Source of the DNA: Streptomyces albus subsp. albus
GTDB lineage: Bacteria; Actinomycetota; Actinomycetes; Streptomycetales; Streptomycetaceae
NCBI RefSeq assembly: GCF_000719865.1
Contig: NZ_JOID01000004.1
Span: 62,001 to 126,000 of the forward strand
DNA length: 64,000 nt
Direction of reading: 5' to 3'
The translations under genes and the position numbers were made by a program. The notes below the pieces were generated by a model. The model had not been told where the DNA came from. It saw only the letters and a program-made list of their open reading frames with translations, and did not search any database. Positions 8,983-23,350 of the stretch are shown one piece after another (positions within the stretch are counted from its first letter, which is position 1; every line of letters starts with the position of its first letter).

Positions 8983-9870
8983 GTGAGTACCCTTGCGCAC
9001 ACCACGATGACCGCGGCTCGCCCCGTCGACTCCGGCCTCTCCGGTCCGGGCGAGCTTGACCGTTACCCCTACGCGGAGGGCCCGGTGGGGGAACGTGCCG
9101 TCGGCCGCTCCTGGGAGGGAGGCGACTCCGAGGCGGGCCGGGTCGGCCGCCGCACAGCCGGGAACCGGGGCCGCGGACTCCACGGCCAGCTCGTCCAGCA
9201 GCTCGGGCAGATGATCGTCTCCGGTGACCTCGGCGCGGACCGCCCGCTCGTCCCCGAGGAGATCGGGCAGCGCTTCGAGGTCTCCCGCACGGTGGTGCGG
9301 GAGTCGCTGCGCGTCCTCGAGGCCAAGGGTCTGGTGAGCGCCCGGCCGAACGTCGGCACGCGCGTCCGCCCCGTGAGTGACTGGAACCTCCTGGACCCGG
9401 ACATCATCGAGTGGCGCGCCTTCGGGCCGCAGCGCGATGACCAGCGCCGGGAGTTGTTCGAGCTGCGCTGGACCATCGAACCGCTCGCGGCGCGGCTGGC
9501 GGCCGGGCACGACCGGGAGGAGGCGCAGCAGCGGCTCACCGACATGACCGACATCATGGGCCGTGCCCTCGCCCAGGGCGATGCCCTGACCTTCGGCCGT
9601 GCCGACGCCGAGTTCCACTCCCTGCTCCTCCAGCTCGGCGGGAATCGCATGCTGGAGCACCTGGCGGGCATCGTGTCCTCCGCGCTCCATGTCTCCGGCG
9701 GGCCCGCGACCGGCTGCGACCGCCCCACCGAGAGTTCCGTCGGCCATCACGTCCGCATCGTGGAGGCCGTCGGCGCGGGTGACGCGGCCGGGGCCGAGGC
9801 CGCCATGCGCCAGCTGCTCACCATCCATCCCGATGTCGAGCATGTGGTGCCCGCTCCGCGCGAGCACTGA
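8983..9870 (+). CDS. FadR-subfamily GntR transcriptional regulator
   Basis: A 295-residue regulator started at GTG 8983, preceded by AAAGGA; ATG 9007 is an in-frame alternative. Residues 1-55 are a variable Gly/Arg-rich leader. The winged helix-turn-helix follows (GLHGQLVQQLGQMIVSGDLG, then LVPEEIGQRFEVSRTVVRESLRVLEAKGLVSARPNVGTRVRP). Then comes the FCD effector domain with ELFELRWTIEPLAARLAA, DAEFHSLLLQLGGNRML and VGHHVRIVEAVGAGDAAGAEAAMRQLL. Asp and His residues at FCD metal/ligand positions (DAEFH, HH) are kept. The effector is unknown, likely a carboxylic acid. It lies directly upstream of hrdB but is separated from it by a strong terminator. Confidence 0.9.
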   Translation: MSTLAHTTMTAARPVDSGLSGPGELDRYPYAEGPVGERAVGRSWEGGDSEAGRVGRRTAGNRGRGLHGQLVQQLGQMIVSGDLGADRPLVPEEIGQRFEVSRTVVRESLRVLEAKGLVSARPNVGTRVRPVSDWNLLDPDIIEWRAFGPQRDDQRRELFELRWTIEPLAARLAAGHDREEAQQRLTDMTDIMGRALAQGDALTFGRADAEFHSLLLQLGGNRMLEHLAGIVSSALHVSGGPATGCDRPTESSVGHHVRIVEAVGAGDAAGAEAAMRQLLTIHPDVEHVVPAPREH

Positions 9871-9893
9871 CCGGACGGAGCAGTGGTGCCGCG

Positions 9894-9926
9894 GAGCCCC
9901 GCCGCCGGATTCCGGCGGCGGGGCTC
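9894..9926 (+). terminator. Rho-independent-type hairpin after the FadR-type gene
   Basis: A perfect 15-bp stem (GAGCCCCGCCGCCGG and its complement) with a 3-base loop, followed by GGGTTTT. It begins 23 bases after the stop codon. Confidence 0.85.
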
Positions 9927-10009
9927 GGGTTTTCGGATTCAGGCGGTCTGCCCCGCTTTCGGAGGTTTGGAATCCTCGTCGAGTGTGACCCGGGCCACGC
10001 GGATCGGGC

Positions 10010-10036
10010 GTAACGCTCTTTGTGGATGCGCGATGA
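10010..10036 (+). promoter_or_regulatory. Candidate ECF-type promoter of hrdB
   Basis: GTAAC (10010-10014) and CGATGA (10031-10036) are 16 bases apart. An AAC-type -35 with a CGAT-type -10 resembles promoters read by extracytoplasmic-function sigma factors. hrdB in other Streptomyces is known to be driven by the ECF factor ShbA. The transcript would carry a leader of about 150 bases. No SigR-type GGAAT-N18/19-GTT pair was found. This is pattern-based inference. Confidence 0.35.
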
Positions 10037-10192
10037 CCTAAGAGGTGATGGCCGGTGGAGGAATACGGATGTCGTTCGCGACGCTGAATTGCTCCGCGGT
10101 CCGCTCGCGCCGCCGGTCCACCCCGCCGGCGGTCGTCGGTTCCCGTCGCAGACGGGGCCGGAAGCCGTTCCCATCGTTCCGAGAGGTTGTTC

Positions 10193-11767
<1,575 letters not shown>

Positions 11768-11800
11768 TCACTCGGTCGGAGCAAGCGGGATCATCGTCCC

Positions 11801-11835
11801 GCCGGCCCGGAATCCCTTGGGGATTCCGGGCCGGC
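11801..11835 (+). terminator. hrdB terminator
   Basis: A perfect 16-bp stem (GCCGGCCCGGAATCCC and complement) with a TTG loop, followed by GGCCTTTT. It starts 34 bases after the hrdB stop. Confidence 0.9.
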
Positions 11836-11926
11836 GGCCTTTTGGGCGCCCTCCGTCCGGGTGGCGGAGGGCGCCGTGCTGTTTGACGCTGGGGCGGCAC
11901 GTGTCGTCGCGGAGTGAGGAGACAGC

Positions 11927-12760
11927 ATGCGTCCCATCTCGCGCACCCTGGCCGGGGCCCTGGCGCTGATACCGGCGGCCGCGGCGGTGTCCCTGGTGAC
12001 GGCGCCGTCCGCGGCCGCGGACAGTGTGGTGGTGGGCGGCCGGCAGGCCAGTACGGAGGAGATGCCCTGGGCGGTCGCCCTGGCGAGCCGCGACCGCTTC
12101 GGTGACTCCCGGTCCGGCCAGTTCTGCGGCGGGGTCGTGGTGGCACCGCGGACGGTCCTGACGGCGGCGCACTGTGTGAGCCGCTCGGTCCTGGGTGTGG
12201 ACGTCTCAGCGGTCGGTGATCTCACGGTCATCGCGGGGCGGGACGACCTGCGCGCCACCGGGGGCGAGGAGCTGCCGGTACGGGAGGTCCGGGTGAATCC
12301 GGACTACGACAGCGCCTCGAACGCGGGGGACGTGGCCGTTCTCACGGTGGAAGGGGGGCTGGCCGGGGAGGGGCTGCCGCTGGCGAGGAGCGGGGACGCC
12401 GCGTACCGCCCGGGCACTCCGGCCGAGGTCTACGGCTGGGGCGACACCACGGGACGGGGAGGGTACGCGTCGGTGCTGCACGCGGCCCGCGTGCGGATCC
12501 TGGGGGACGAGATCTGTGAGCGGGCCTATCCGGGCAGTGCCGACGGCACGTACCGGGCCTCGTTCATGGTGTGCGCCGGGCATTCCGGCGGTGGCGGGGA
12601 CGCCTGCCAGGGGGACAGCGGGGGGCCGCTGGTGGCCCGGGGCCGCCTGGTGGGGCTGGTCTCGTGGGGCAGTGGCTGCGGCGGGGCGGACAGCCCCGGT
12701 GTCTACACCAGGATGTCCGCGATGGAGCACGTGGTCGCCCTGCCGGAGCCGGGGGAGTGA
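11927..12760 (+). CDS. Secreted trypsin-like serine protease
   Basis: A 277-residue S1-family protease. A signal peptide covers about residues 1-31 (RTLAGALALIPAAAAVSLV, ending in AAAD). The mature enzyme begins at VVVGG, the trypsin-type N terminus that forms the activating salt bridge. The catalytic triad is H82 (TAAHC), D135 (NAGDVAVL) and S231 (GDSGGPL). D225 in DACQGDSGG lies at the bottom of the S1 pocket and predicts cleavage after Arg or Lys. Paired cysteines flank H82 and S231. The start ATG 11927 has GTGAGGAG about six bases upstream. It is monocistronic, convergent with the DUF7455-like gene, and the two share a hairpin between them. Confidence 0.95.
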   Translation: MRPISRTLAGALALIPAAAAVSLVTAPSAAADSVVVGGRQASTEEMPWAVALASRDRFGDSRSGQFCGGVVVAPRTVLTAAHCVSRSVLGVDVSAVGDLTVIAGRDDLRATGGEELPVREVRVNPDYDSASNAGDVAVLTVEGGLAGEGLPLARSGDAAYRPGTPAEVYGWGDTTGRGGYASVLHAARVRILGDEICERAYPGSADGTYRASFMVCAGHSGGGGDACQGDSGGPLVARGRLVGLVSWGSGCGGADSPGVYTRMSAMEHVVALPEPGE

Positions 12761-12782
12761 CGGCAGGCCCGACCGCGACGAG

Positions 12783-12823
12783 AGCGGGCGTGCGGTCCTG
12801 TGGTGCAGGGCCGCACGCCCGCT
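12783..12823. terminator. Bidirectional terminator between the protease and DUF7455-like genes
   Basis: A 13-bp perfect stem (AGCGGGCGTGCGG and complement) with a 15-base loop between two convergent genes. Confidence 0.7.
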
Positions 12824-12875
12824 GTCCGGCCGGAGGGCCGGCTGTCGCTCGTCGTCGCTGCGGTGCTCGGCGTCG

Positions 12876-13100
12876 TCAGTCGTCGGACGCCGATGAGGGA
12901 GAGGCGGTGAGCCGCTCCGTCTCGTCCTGTATCTCTGCGGCGATCTTCTTGAGTTCCGGCTCGAACTTGCGCCCGTGGTGAGCGCAGAAGAGCAGTTCAC
13001 CGCCGCTCATCAGGACGACGCGCAGGTATGCCTGGGCGCCGCAGCGGTCGCAGCGGTCGGCGGCCGTCAGCGGGCTCGCGGGGGTCAGAACAGTAGTCAC
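12876..13100 (-). CDS. Small zinc-ribbon-like protein (DUF7455 type)
   Basis: A 74-residue protein. CDRCGAQAYLRVVL and LLFCAHHGRKFEP place CxxC and CxHH groups that could bind one zinc ion. The C-terminal third is an acidic helix (ELKKIAAEIQDETERL). Small proteins of this design are conserved beside hrdB and parE in Streptomyces; their role is unknown to me. The start is GTG 13100. It is divergent from parE over a 438-base spacer and convergent with the protease gene. Confidence 0.8.
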   Translation of the reverse strand: MTTVLTPASPLTAADRCDRCGAQAYLRVVLMSGGELLFCAHHGRKFEPELKKIAAEIQDETERLTASPSSASDD

Positions 13101-13538
13101 GTCGCCTCTTCTCTAGCTCGACGAGCTGTCGTACCAGGGTCAACATCCAACCAGGCCGAAAACGTTCCCGCTCGTGCCTTTTTCTCGAAAACCTTCCTTC
13201 CGAGTCGACCGGATGCTGCCGGGTGGCGGCGAATGAGCCGTATCGCGTTGGCTTACGTATTCATCGCGCTGCTTGTCGGGGTCCGTCCTCCGGCGGGATT
13301 GCCGTTGTTCATGAGGACGTGCCCGGAGCCTAAATGGTTCATGCCTCGAAGGGAACGTGATGTCCATGTCACCCTACCGAGGGATCGAACAGATGAACGA
13401 TCCTCGACTAGCATGGCCCCTCCCGACGGGTGGCGTCACAAAGGCTCTACCAGGCCTCGGTACCCTCTCCTCGGTGACCCAAGCCGCCCTGAGCCCGGAG
13501 TTGGGCCAGCAACGAAAATTAAGCGAGGAGCGAACCGC
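13101..13538. other. Intergenic region between the DUF7455-like gene and parE
   Basis: A gene-free divergent region of 438 bases, somewhat less GC-rich than its surroundings. It should hold promoters for both genes. GAGGAG at 13525-13530 is the parE ribosome binding site. I see no convincing promoter pair or palindrome. Open frames across it lack coding character. Confidence 0.6.
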
Positions 13539-15677
<2,139 letters not shown>

Positions 15678-15714
15678 GCGCCGCGGGGCGCTCCGCCGGG
15701 GCGCCCCGCCCGCC

Positions 15715-16647
15715 TCAGGCCGTTCCGCCGGTGATCTCCCGCAGGGCGGTCACGTCCATCCGGGCCGGGCTGCCCGGTACCGCGCCGCAGCTCTCGGGAC
15801 GGGGCGGCAGCGCGGCGCCGCGCTCCACCTCCACCCGCCAGCGGCGGCCGTCGGTGTGCTCCACGGTCACGCTCCAGCCGCCCGGCTCCGCCGTGCCGGC
15901 CGGGTGGGGCTCGGTGCGGGTGATCCGCAGCGCGTGGGCGCGGTCCTCCCCGGTGCGCTCCCGGACCGCCAGGTCGGCGGCCTGCGCGGGCCGCTCCCAG
16001 GAGGAGCGGCCGCGGGCGTTCGCCGTCACCACCTGGCCGTCACGGACGGCGTGCAGGATCTCCTTGACGGCCCGCGCGGTGACGCGGCCGTAGGCGTAGC
16101 CGTACGGGAGGACGAACAAGGTCGGCGCGAAGCGGTGGCCGCCGATGTGCGTGACCTCCCAGACGGCCTCCCCCGTGGCGGCGAGTTCCTCGGCCAGCGG
16201 GCGGCCGAGCAGGGCGCAGCAGCGGTCGCGTTTGCCGTTGGTGCAGACGAGGACGAGCGGATCGCCCTCGTACGGGTCCCAGAGCCCGCCGTGCCGGCCC
16301 GCGCCGAGGGCGTGGAGGTCCAGGTCCAGGAGTTCCGCCGGATCGGCGAGAAGGGCCGTACGGATCCACGAGCGGCCGGGCAGGGTGTGGGCTGCGAAGA
16401 CCCGGCGGGCGCCGCCCGGGGGACGGTCGGCGTGACGGCCGGGCCTGCGGATGAGGGCCACGCGGACCCCGGTGCCAGCGGCGGCGGTTTCCAGGGCGCG
16501 GCCGAGGGCGGGGTCGAGGTGGCTGGATGTGAGCGCTTTGGCGCCCCACGGGCCCGGCTGTTCGACCAGCAGCCAGGTACGGGCTGTGGCGGCCGTCCCG
16601 GCCAGCGGTTCGGACAGTTCCCGGGATGCCGTCGCGCACGTGCTCAC
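15715..16647 (-). CDS. Sucrase/ferredoxin-like family protein, likely [2Fe-2S]
   Basis: A 310-residue protein of the Sucrase_ferredox-like family, which has a thioredoxin-like ferredoxin fold. The cluster region reads LVLVCTNGKRDRCCALLGRPLAEEL, then VWEVTHIGGHRFAPTLFVLPYGYAYGRV, offering Cys and His ligands. It is followed by a family-typical tail including RSSWERPAQAADLAVRE. Chemistry is unproven for the family; electron transfer, possibly ferric reduction, is inferred. The GTG start at 16647 lies directly against an iron box that overlaps the -10, which ties expression to iron shortage. Its stop is 37 bases from the parE stop (convergent). Confidence 0.8.
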   Translation of the reverse strand: MSTCATASRELSEPLAGTAATARTWLLVEQPGPWGAKALTSSHLDPALGRALETAAAGTGVRVALIRRPGRHADRPPGGARRVFAAHTLPGRSWIRTALLADPAELLDLDLHALGAGRHGGLWDPYEGDPLVLVCTNGKRDRCCALLGRPLAEELAATGEAVWEVTHIGGHRFAPTLFVLPYGYAYGRVTARAVKEILHAVRDGQVVTANARGRSSWERPAQAADLAVRERTGEDRAHALRITRTEPHPAGTAEPGGWSVTVEHTDGRRWRVEVERGAALPPRPESCGAVPGSPARMDVTALREITGGTA

Positions 16648-16666
16648 ACAGGCGAGCCTAACCTGC
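16648..16666 (-). promoter_or_regulatory. DmdR/IdeR-type iron box overlapping a leaderless promoter
   Basis: On the minus strand the 19 bases read GCAGGTTAGGCTCGCCTGT. They match 14 of 19 positions of the actinobacterial iron box TTAGGTTAGGCTCACCTAA, including the whole AGGTTAGGCTC core. TAGGCT inside it is also a TANNNT -10 box placed 7 bases before the GTG start. Iron-loaded repressor would block the promoter. Confidence 0.7.
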
Positions 16667-17093
16667 GGTGACGTGAGGCCGCCGGGCGAGCGGGCGTCGC
16701 GGTGCCGGAAGGGGCGGCCGCACCGGATCCCGTTGACCGAACGCGGGCGTTCGAACGCATAAGGTCACGGCAGTCCGGCCGGTCGCTGCCCGGTCTCTTT
16801 CCGGCCAAGGAGCGCCCGTTGTCCGCCGTTCCCGGGCCGGGCCGCGGTGTCGGTGCCGTGCGTCGCGCGGCGGAGGGACGCCCCCGTACCGGGGGGTGTC
16901 CGCGGGCCTGCCCGCGGCGGGGGAGGCGGGCAGGGCTACCAGCCGTGCCGGGCCGGCGGGGATGGCCGGACCGCGCCGAGGGGGCGGGGCGGGCCACCGC
17001 CCGTCACCCCGGGGCCGCCGTCCGCCGTTCCGCGCTCCGGTGCCCGGGCGCGCGAACGCCCGTGCGGCGAGGCCGCGTTCACGCAGCGGCGGG
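16667..17093. other. Gene-free spacer downstream of sulP
   Basis: About 430 bases without a convincing gene, between the sulP stop (17094) and the iron box. It contains one inverted repeat, CGAACG-CGGG-CGTTCG (16738-16753), next to TTGACC (16733). TAAGGT (16760) follows at a spacing too long for a standard promoter. No terminator hairpin of the quality seen elsewhere in the window was found. Confidence 0.5.
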
Positions 17094-18908
17094 TCACAGG
17101 GGCAGCGCCGTCGGCGGGCTGTCCTCCCGTGCGGCCCCGGCCACGGGCCCCTCCGCGGCCTCCGCTGCTCCCGCCGCCTCCACGGCGGATTCCGGCGGGC
17201 TCTCCGGCCGGGGTGCCCTCGGCGCGGGCAGGACTCCCGAGCCGTGGAGCAGCTCCCGGGCGGCGGCGATGGCCTCGGGCGTGGTGGCGAACACCCGTCC
17301 GGTGGCGTCGAGCCGTCCGATGACGCCGAGCGCCTCCAGCGGTCGGTGGTGGCCGTCGCGGATGCCGGAGACCAGCACCGTGATCCCACGGCGCTCCAGC
17401 TTCTCGATGGCGTCCTTCAGCACCAGCGAGCCGCTGGCGTCGATGGTGGTCACCCGCGACATGCGCAGGATGACCACGGAGACGTCGGCGACCTCGGAGA
17501 GCTCCAGCAGGAAGCGGTGGGCGGCGGCGAAGAAGAGCGGTCCGTCCAGGCGGTAGGCCACGATGTGCTCGGCCAGCAGGGCCTGTTCGGCGGCGTCGTG
17601 GCCGCCGGAGGGGTCGTCGTGGTGCAGCGGCACCTCGTCCACCCGGGCGTTCCGGGCGACCGCCCGCAGGGCCAGGGCGCCCGCGACGATCAGTCCGATG
17701 ACGACCGCCTGCACCAGGTCGAGCGCCAGCGTGGCGCATGCGGTGAGCACCAGCACGACGGCGTCGGCGCGGGTGGCGCGGGCCATCGCGCGGACCGAAC
17801 CGACCTCGATCATGCGGATGGCGGTGGCGAGGAGGACGCCCGCCAGCGCGGCGAGCGGGATACGGGAGACCAGCGGTGCGGCGGTGAAGACGATCACCGC
17901 GAGGACCACCGCGTGGGCCAGGGCCGCCAGGCGGGAGGTCGCCCCGGTACGGACGTTGACGGCGGTCCGGGCGATCGCACCCGTCGCGGGCACGCCGCCG
18001 AAGAGCGGCGAGGCGAGGTTGGCGAGGCCCTGGCCGAAGAGCTCACGGTCCGGGTCGTGCTTCTGCCCGACGGTCATGCCGTCGGCGACCGCAGCGGACA
18101 GCAGGGATTCCAGGGCGGCCAGGGCGGCCACCGCCACGGCGGGCGCGATCAGCGAGGACAGGGCGGAGAGATCGACGAAGCCGAGGGAGGGCGCGGGCAG
18201 CCCGGCGGGCAGTGCCCCGATGCGGTCCACGTCCAGCCCGGTCGTCTCGGCGGCGATCGTCGCCGCCACCACGGCCAGCAGCGAGAACGGCACGGCCGGG
18301 CGCCACCGCGCGCCGGCGAGCATCAGCCCGGCGACCGCGAGCGCGATGGTGACGGCGGGCCAGTCCGGTGCGCCGAGGTAGTCCCGTACGGCCTCGAAGG
18401 CCGCCACGGTGACCTTCTCCTCGTCCGGGACCGGTACGCCGAGGATCGCGGGGATCTGCTGGAGCCCGATCACACAGGCGATGCCCACGGTGAAGCCCTC
18501 GACCACCGGCGCGGGCACGAAGGCCATGTACTTCCCGGCCCGGGCGGCGGCCAGCAGCAGGAGCAGCACGCCCGCCATCAGGCCCACCATGAGCACCCCG
18601 GAGGCACCGTGGGTGTGGACGATCGGCACCAGGACGACGGTCATCGCCCCGGTCGGTCCGGAGACCTGGAGGCTGGAGCCGCCGAAGACGGCCGCCAGCG
18701 CGCCGGCGACCACGGCGGTGGCCAGCCCGGCCTCGGCGCCCAGGCCGGAGGAGATGCCGAAGCCGAGCGCGAGGGGCAGCGCGACGACGGCCACGGTGAG
18801 GCCGGCGAGCAGGTCCCGGCGTGGGCGGCCGCGCATCGCGGCGAGGTCGGAGCGGGTGGGCAGGAGGGAGAGCAGCGCGGAGAGGGCCCGTGCGAGGAGT
18901 TGGTTCAC
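17094..18908 (-). CDS. SulP-family anion (sulfate/bicarbonate) permease with STAS domain
   Basis: A 604-residue inner-membrane transporter. The N-terminal half has about ten hydrophobic segments with SulP hallmarks: DLLAGLTVAVVALPLALGFG, QVSGPTGAMTVVLVPIV, FTVGIACVIGLQQIPAILG, and GQGLANLASPLFGGVPATGAIARTAVNVRTGA. The C-terminal STAS domain includes HIVAYRLDGPLFFAAAHRF and ILRMSRVTTIDASGSLVLKDAIEKLERRGI. A disordered Pro/Ala/Glu tail follows. The GTG start overlaps the ArsR stop by four bases, so the two genes form one operon and are probably translationally coupled. The substrate may be sulfate or bicarbonate; sequence alone does not decide. Confidence 0.9.
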   Translation of the reverse strand: MNQLLARALSALLSLLPTRSDLAAMRGRPRRDLLAGLTVAVVALPLALGFGISSGLGAEAGLATAVVAGALAAVFGGSSLQVSGPTGAMTVVLVPIVHTHGASGVLMVGLMAGVLLLLLAAARAGKYMAFVPAPVVEGFTVGIACVIGLQQIPAILGVPVPDEEKVTVAAFEAVRDYLGAPDWPAVTIALAVAGLMLAGARWRPAVPFSLLAVVAATIAAETTGLDVDRIGALPAGLPAPSLGFVDLSALSSLIAPAVAVAALAALESLLSAAVADGMTVGQKHDPDRELFGQGLANLASPLFGGVPATGAIARTAVNVRTGATSRLAALAHAVVLAVIVFTAAPLVSRIPLAALAGVLLATAIRMIEVGSVRAMARATRADAVVLVLTACATLALDLVQAVVIGLIVAGALALRAVARNARVDEVPLHHDDPSGGHDAAEQALLAEHIVAYRLDGPLFFAAAHRFLLELSEVADVSVVILRMSRVTTIDASGSLVLKDAIEKLERRGITVLVSGIRDGHHRPLEALGVIGRLDATGRVFATTPEAIAAARELLHGSGVLPAPRAPRPESPPESAVEAAGAAEAAEGPVAGAAREDSPPTALPL

Positions 18909-19255
18909 CGGCGTATGTCCTTGGACTCCCGCAGTTCGGCCAGCAGTTCGTTGCGCCCGGCCAGCATCTCGGTGAGGATCCGCCGGGCCGCGGTCATCAG
19001 GTCCGCCACATCACCGCCGGCCAGGGCGTAGACGACGGTGGACCCCTCGCGCGTCGAGGTCACGATGCCGGACCGGCGGAGCACGGCCAGCTGCTGGGAG
19101 AGGCTGGACGGCTCGGTGCCGATGGCGGCGAGCAGGTCCCGTACGGGCATGGGGCCGTCCTGGAGGAGTTCCAGCACCCGGATGCGCACGGGGTGTCCGA
19201 GCATGCGGAAGAACTCCGCTTTGGCCTGGTAGAGCGGGACCTGCAAGATCGGCAC
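18905..19255 (-). CDS. ArsR-family repressor of the SulP operon
   Basis: A 116-residue winged-helix regulator. The DNA-binding part is ELLQDGPMPVRDLLAAIGTEPSSLSQQLAVLRRSGIVTSTREGSTVVYAL. There is no cysteine anywhere, so the classic ELCVCDL-type arsenic/cadmium site is absent and the signal must be something else, such as a non-thiol metal site, redox or an anion. The start is GTG 19255. The coding frame runs straight into sulP with a GTGA overlap. A near-perfect 20-base palindrome 46 bases upstream is the obvious operator. Confidence 0.9.
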   Translation of the reverse strand: MPILQVPLYQAKAEFFRMLGHPVRIRVLELLQDGPMPVRDLLAAIGTEPSSLSQQLAVLRRSGIVTSTREGSTVVYALAGGDVADLMTAARRILTEMLAGRNELLAELRESKDIRR

Positions 19256-19300
19256 CTGTCTTCGGGGGAGCGGGCGGGAGGCTCACTCCATAATGTGGCC

Positions 19301-19320
19301 AATTGAAGAATTCTTCAAAT
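19301..19320. promoter_or_regulatory. Palindromic operator in the arsR-sulP / cobW divergent region
   Basis: TTGAAGAATTCTTCAA (19303-19318) is a perfect 16-base palindrome. One outer base pair on each side extends it to 20 bases with one mismatched pair. It is AT-rich in a GC-rich setting and lies between the divergent arsR-sulP operon and the CobW gene. It fits the size and symmetry of ArsR/SmtB-family sites. Confidence 0.75.
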
Positions 19321-19401
19321 CGTTGACGAGCTGAGGCCGTCTATCCTGGCCCGCGGCCGTTCCCGCGGCACACCACGGACACCGATGACGGAGGCGCCCC
19401 T

Positions 19402-20604
19402 GTGGCCAGGAGACAGATACCGGTCGTCGTGCTGGCGGGGTTTCTGGGATCGGGCAAGACCACCCTGCTCAACCATCTGCTGAGCAGCAGTGACGGTACT
19501 CGCGTCGGCGCCGTCGTCAATGACTTCGGCAGGATCGAGATCGACGCGATGGCCCTGGCCGGCCAGGTCGACTCCATGGTCTCGCTCGGCAACGGCTGCC
19601 TCTGCTGCGCCGTCGACACCAGCGAGCTCGACGGCTTCCTGGAGCGGCTCGCCCGCCCCGGAGCCGGGATCGACGTCATCGTCATCGAGGCGAGCGGACT
19701 GGCCGAACCGCAGGAGCTCATCCGGATGATCCTGGCCAGCGACAACGAGCGCATCGTCTACGGCGGGCTGGTCGAGGTCGTCGACGCCGCCGAGTTCGGC
19801 CGGACCCGCGCCGCGCACCCGGAACTCGACCGGCATGTGGGCATCGCCGACCTGGTGGTGCTCAACAAGGCGGACCGGGTGGACGAAGCGGGGCTGCGGG
19901 ACACCCTGGAGACCCTGGAACGGCTCGCTCCGCGCGCCCCCGTCATCCCCGCCGCGCACGGGCGGATCGATGCCGGGCTGCTCTTCGACGAACGGCCGCG
20001 CGCGGAGGAGACCGAGGGGGTACGGCAGCTGTCCTTCGAGGACCTGTACCGGGAGCTGAACCGGGAGCGGGAGACCGGCGGGCACACGGACCATGACGGC
20101 GGCTGCGCCGGTGGCGGCCACTTCCACAGCGGCTACGAGAGCGCGGAGTTCGTCTCCGGCACACCGCTGGACCCGCGCCGGCTGATGGCCTTCCTCGACA
20201 GCCGGCCGGACGGCCTCTACCGGATCAAGGGCTGGGTCCACTTCGGCGTGGATGGCCACCGGGAGAAGTTCACCCTGCACGCGGTCGGTGACTTCCTGCG
20301 CTTCTACCCCTCGCCGTGGGGGCGGGACGAGACGCCGGACACGCGGCTCGTCCTGATCGGAGCCGGCATCGACGCCGGGGCCGTGCGCAAGGAGCTGGAG
20401 GCCTGCCGGGAGGCGGAGCCGGGGGAGGGGGCCGCCGACGAGACGGGCATGTGGGGCGTCCTGCGGTACACGCTGCGCGAACAGCCGGAAGAACCGGAGG
20501 AGCCCGGGGAGCCCGAGGAGCACGGGGCGTACGGCGCCTACGGGGCGTACGGAGAGCCGCCGGAAGCCGCCGGAGACCCCGGGGCGGCGGCCGGGCACGT
20601 CTGA
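19402..20604 (+). CDS. CobW/COG0523-family GTP-binding metallochaperone
   Basis: A 400-residue G3E GTPase. Walker A is [15 protein letters not shown] (residues 13-27). The metal-binding CxCC is at C66, C68 and C69 (GNGCLCCAV). Walker B-like text is [13 protein letters not shown] and the specificity motif is VLNKADRV. A His-rich linker ([17 protein letters not shown]) near residue 235 could bind zinc or another divalent metal. The CobW C-terminal domain ([30 protein letters not shown]) follows. The tail is acidic and ends with an AYGAYGAYG repeat. Members deliver zinc, cobalt or iron to client proteins; the metal here is unknown. It starts at GTG 19402, divergent from arsR-sulP, and may share its operator. 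Confidence 0.9.
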   Translation: MARRQIPVVVLAGFLGSGKTTLLNHLLSSSDGTRVGAVVNDFGRIEIDAMALAGQVDSMVSLGNGCLCCAVDTSELDGFLERLARPGAGIDVIVIEASGLAEPQELIRMILASDNERIVYGGLVEVVDAAEFGRTRAAHPELDRHVGIADLVVLNKADRVDEAGLRDTLETLERLAPRAPVIPAAHGRIDAGLLFDERPRAEETEGVRQLSFEDLYRELNRERETGGHTDHDGGCAGGGHFHSGYESAEFVSGTPLDPRRLMAFLDSRPDGLYRIKGWVHFGVDGHREKFTLHAVGDFLRFYPSPWGRDETPDTRLVLIGAGIDAGAVRKELEACREAEPGEGAADETGMWGVLRYTLREQPEEPEEPGEPEEHGAYGAYGAYGEPPEAAGDPGAAAGHV

Positions 20605-20694
20605 GCCCGCGAAGCCCCGGCCCGCGCCCGGAACCCCGGGCGCGGGCCGATGAACGGGAGAACGCGCGGGAGACGAGGGACGCGCGCCGCCCCC

Positions 20695-23148
<2,454 letters not shown>

Positions 23149-23350
23149 CGCGGCTGCTGCTCCTTAGGACTTCGAAAACTTCGCTGGGCGGGGTGGTGAC
23201 GCGGACCATTGTGGACCCCGCCGCGGACAGTGCCGTCCACGACCCGTCCGAACGGCACGGTACGGGAACTTCGCCAGGTCTCCGGCCGCTTGCATACAGT
23301 GGCAGCACTCATCATCTCCGCACCCCTCACCCGCGATCGAAGGGACGTAC

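Noticed and set aside
9969..9994. GGAAT upstream of hrdB as a SigR promoter
   Set aside because: No GTT is found at 18 or 19 bases, so the SigR consensus is not met.
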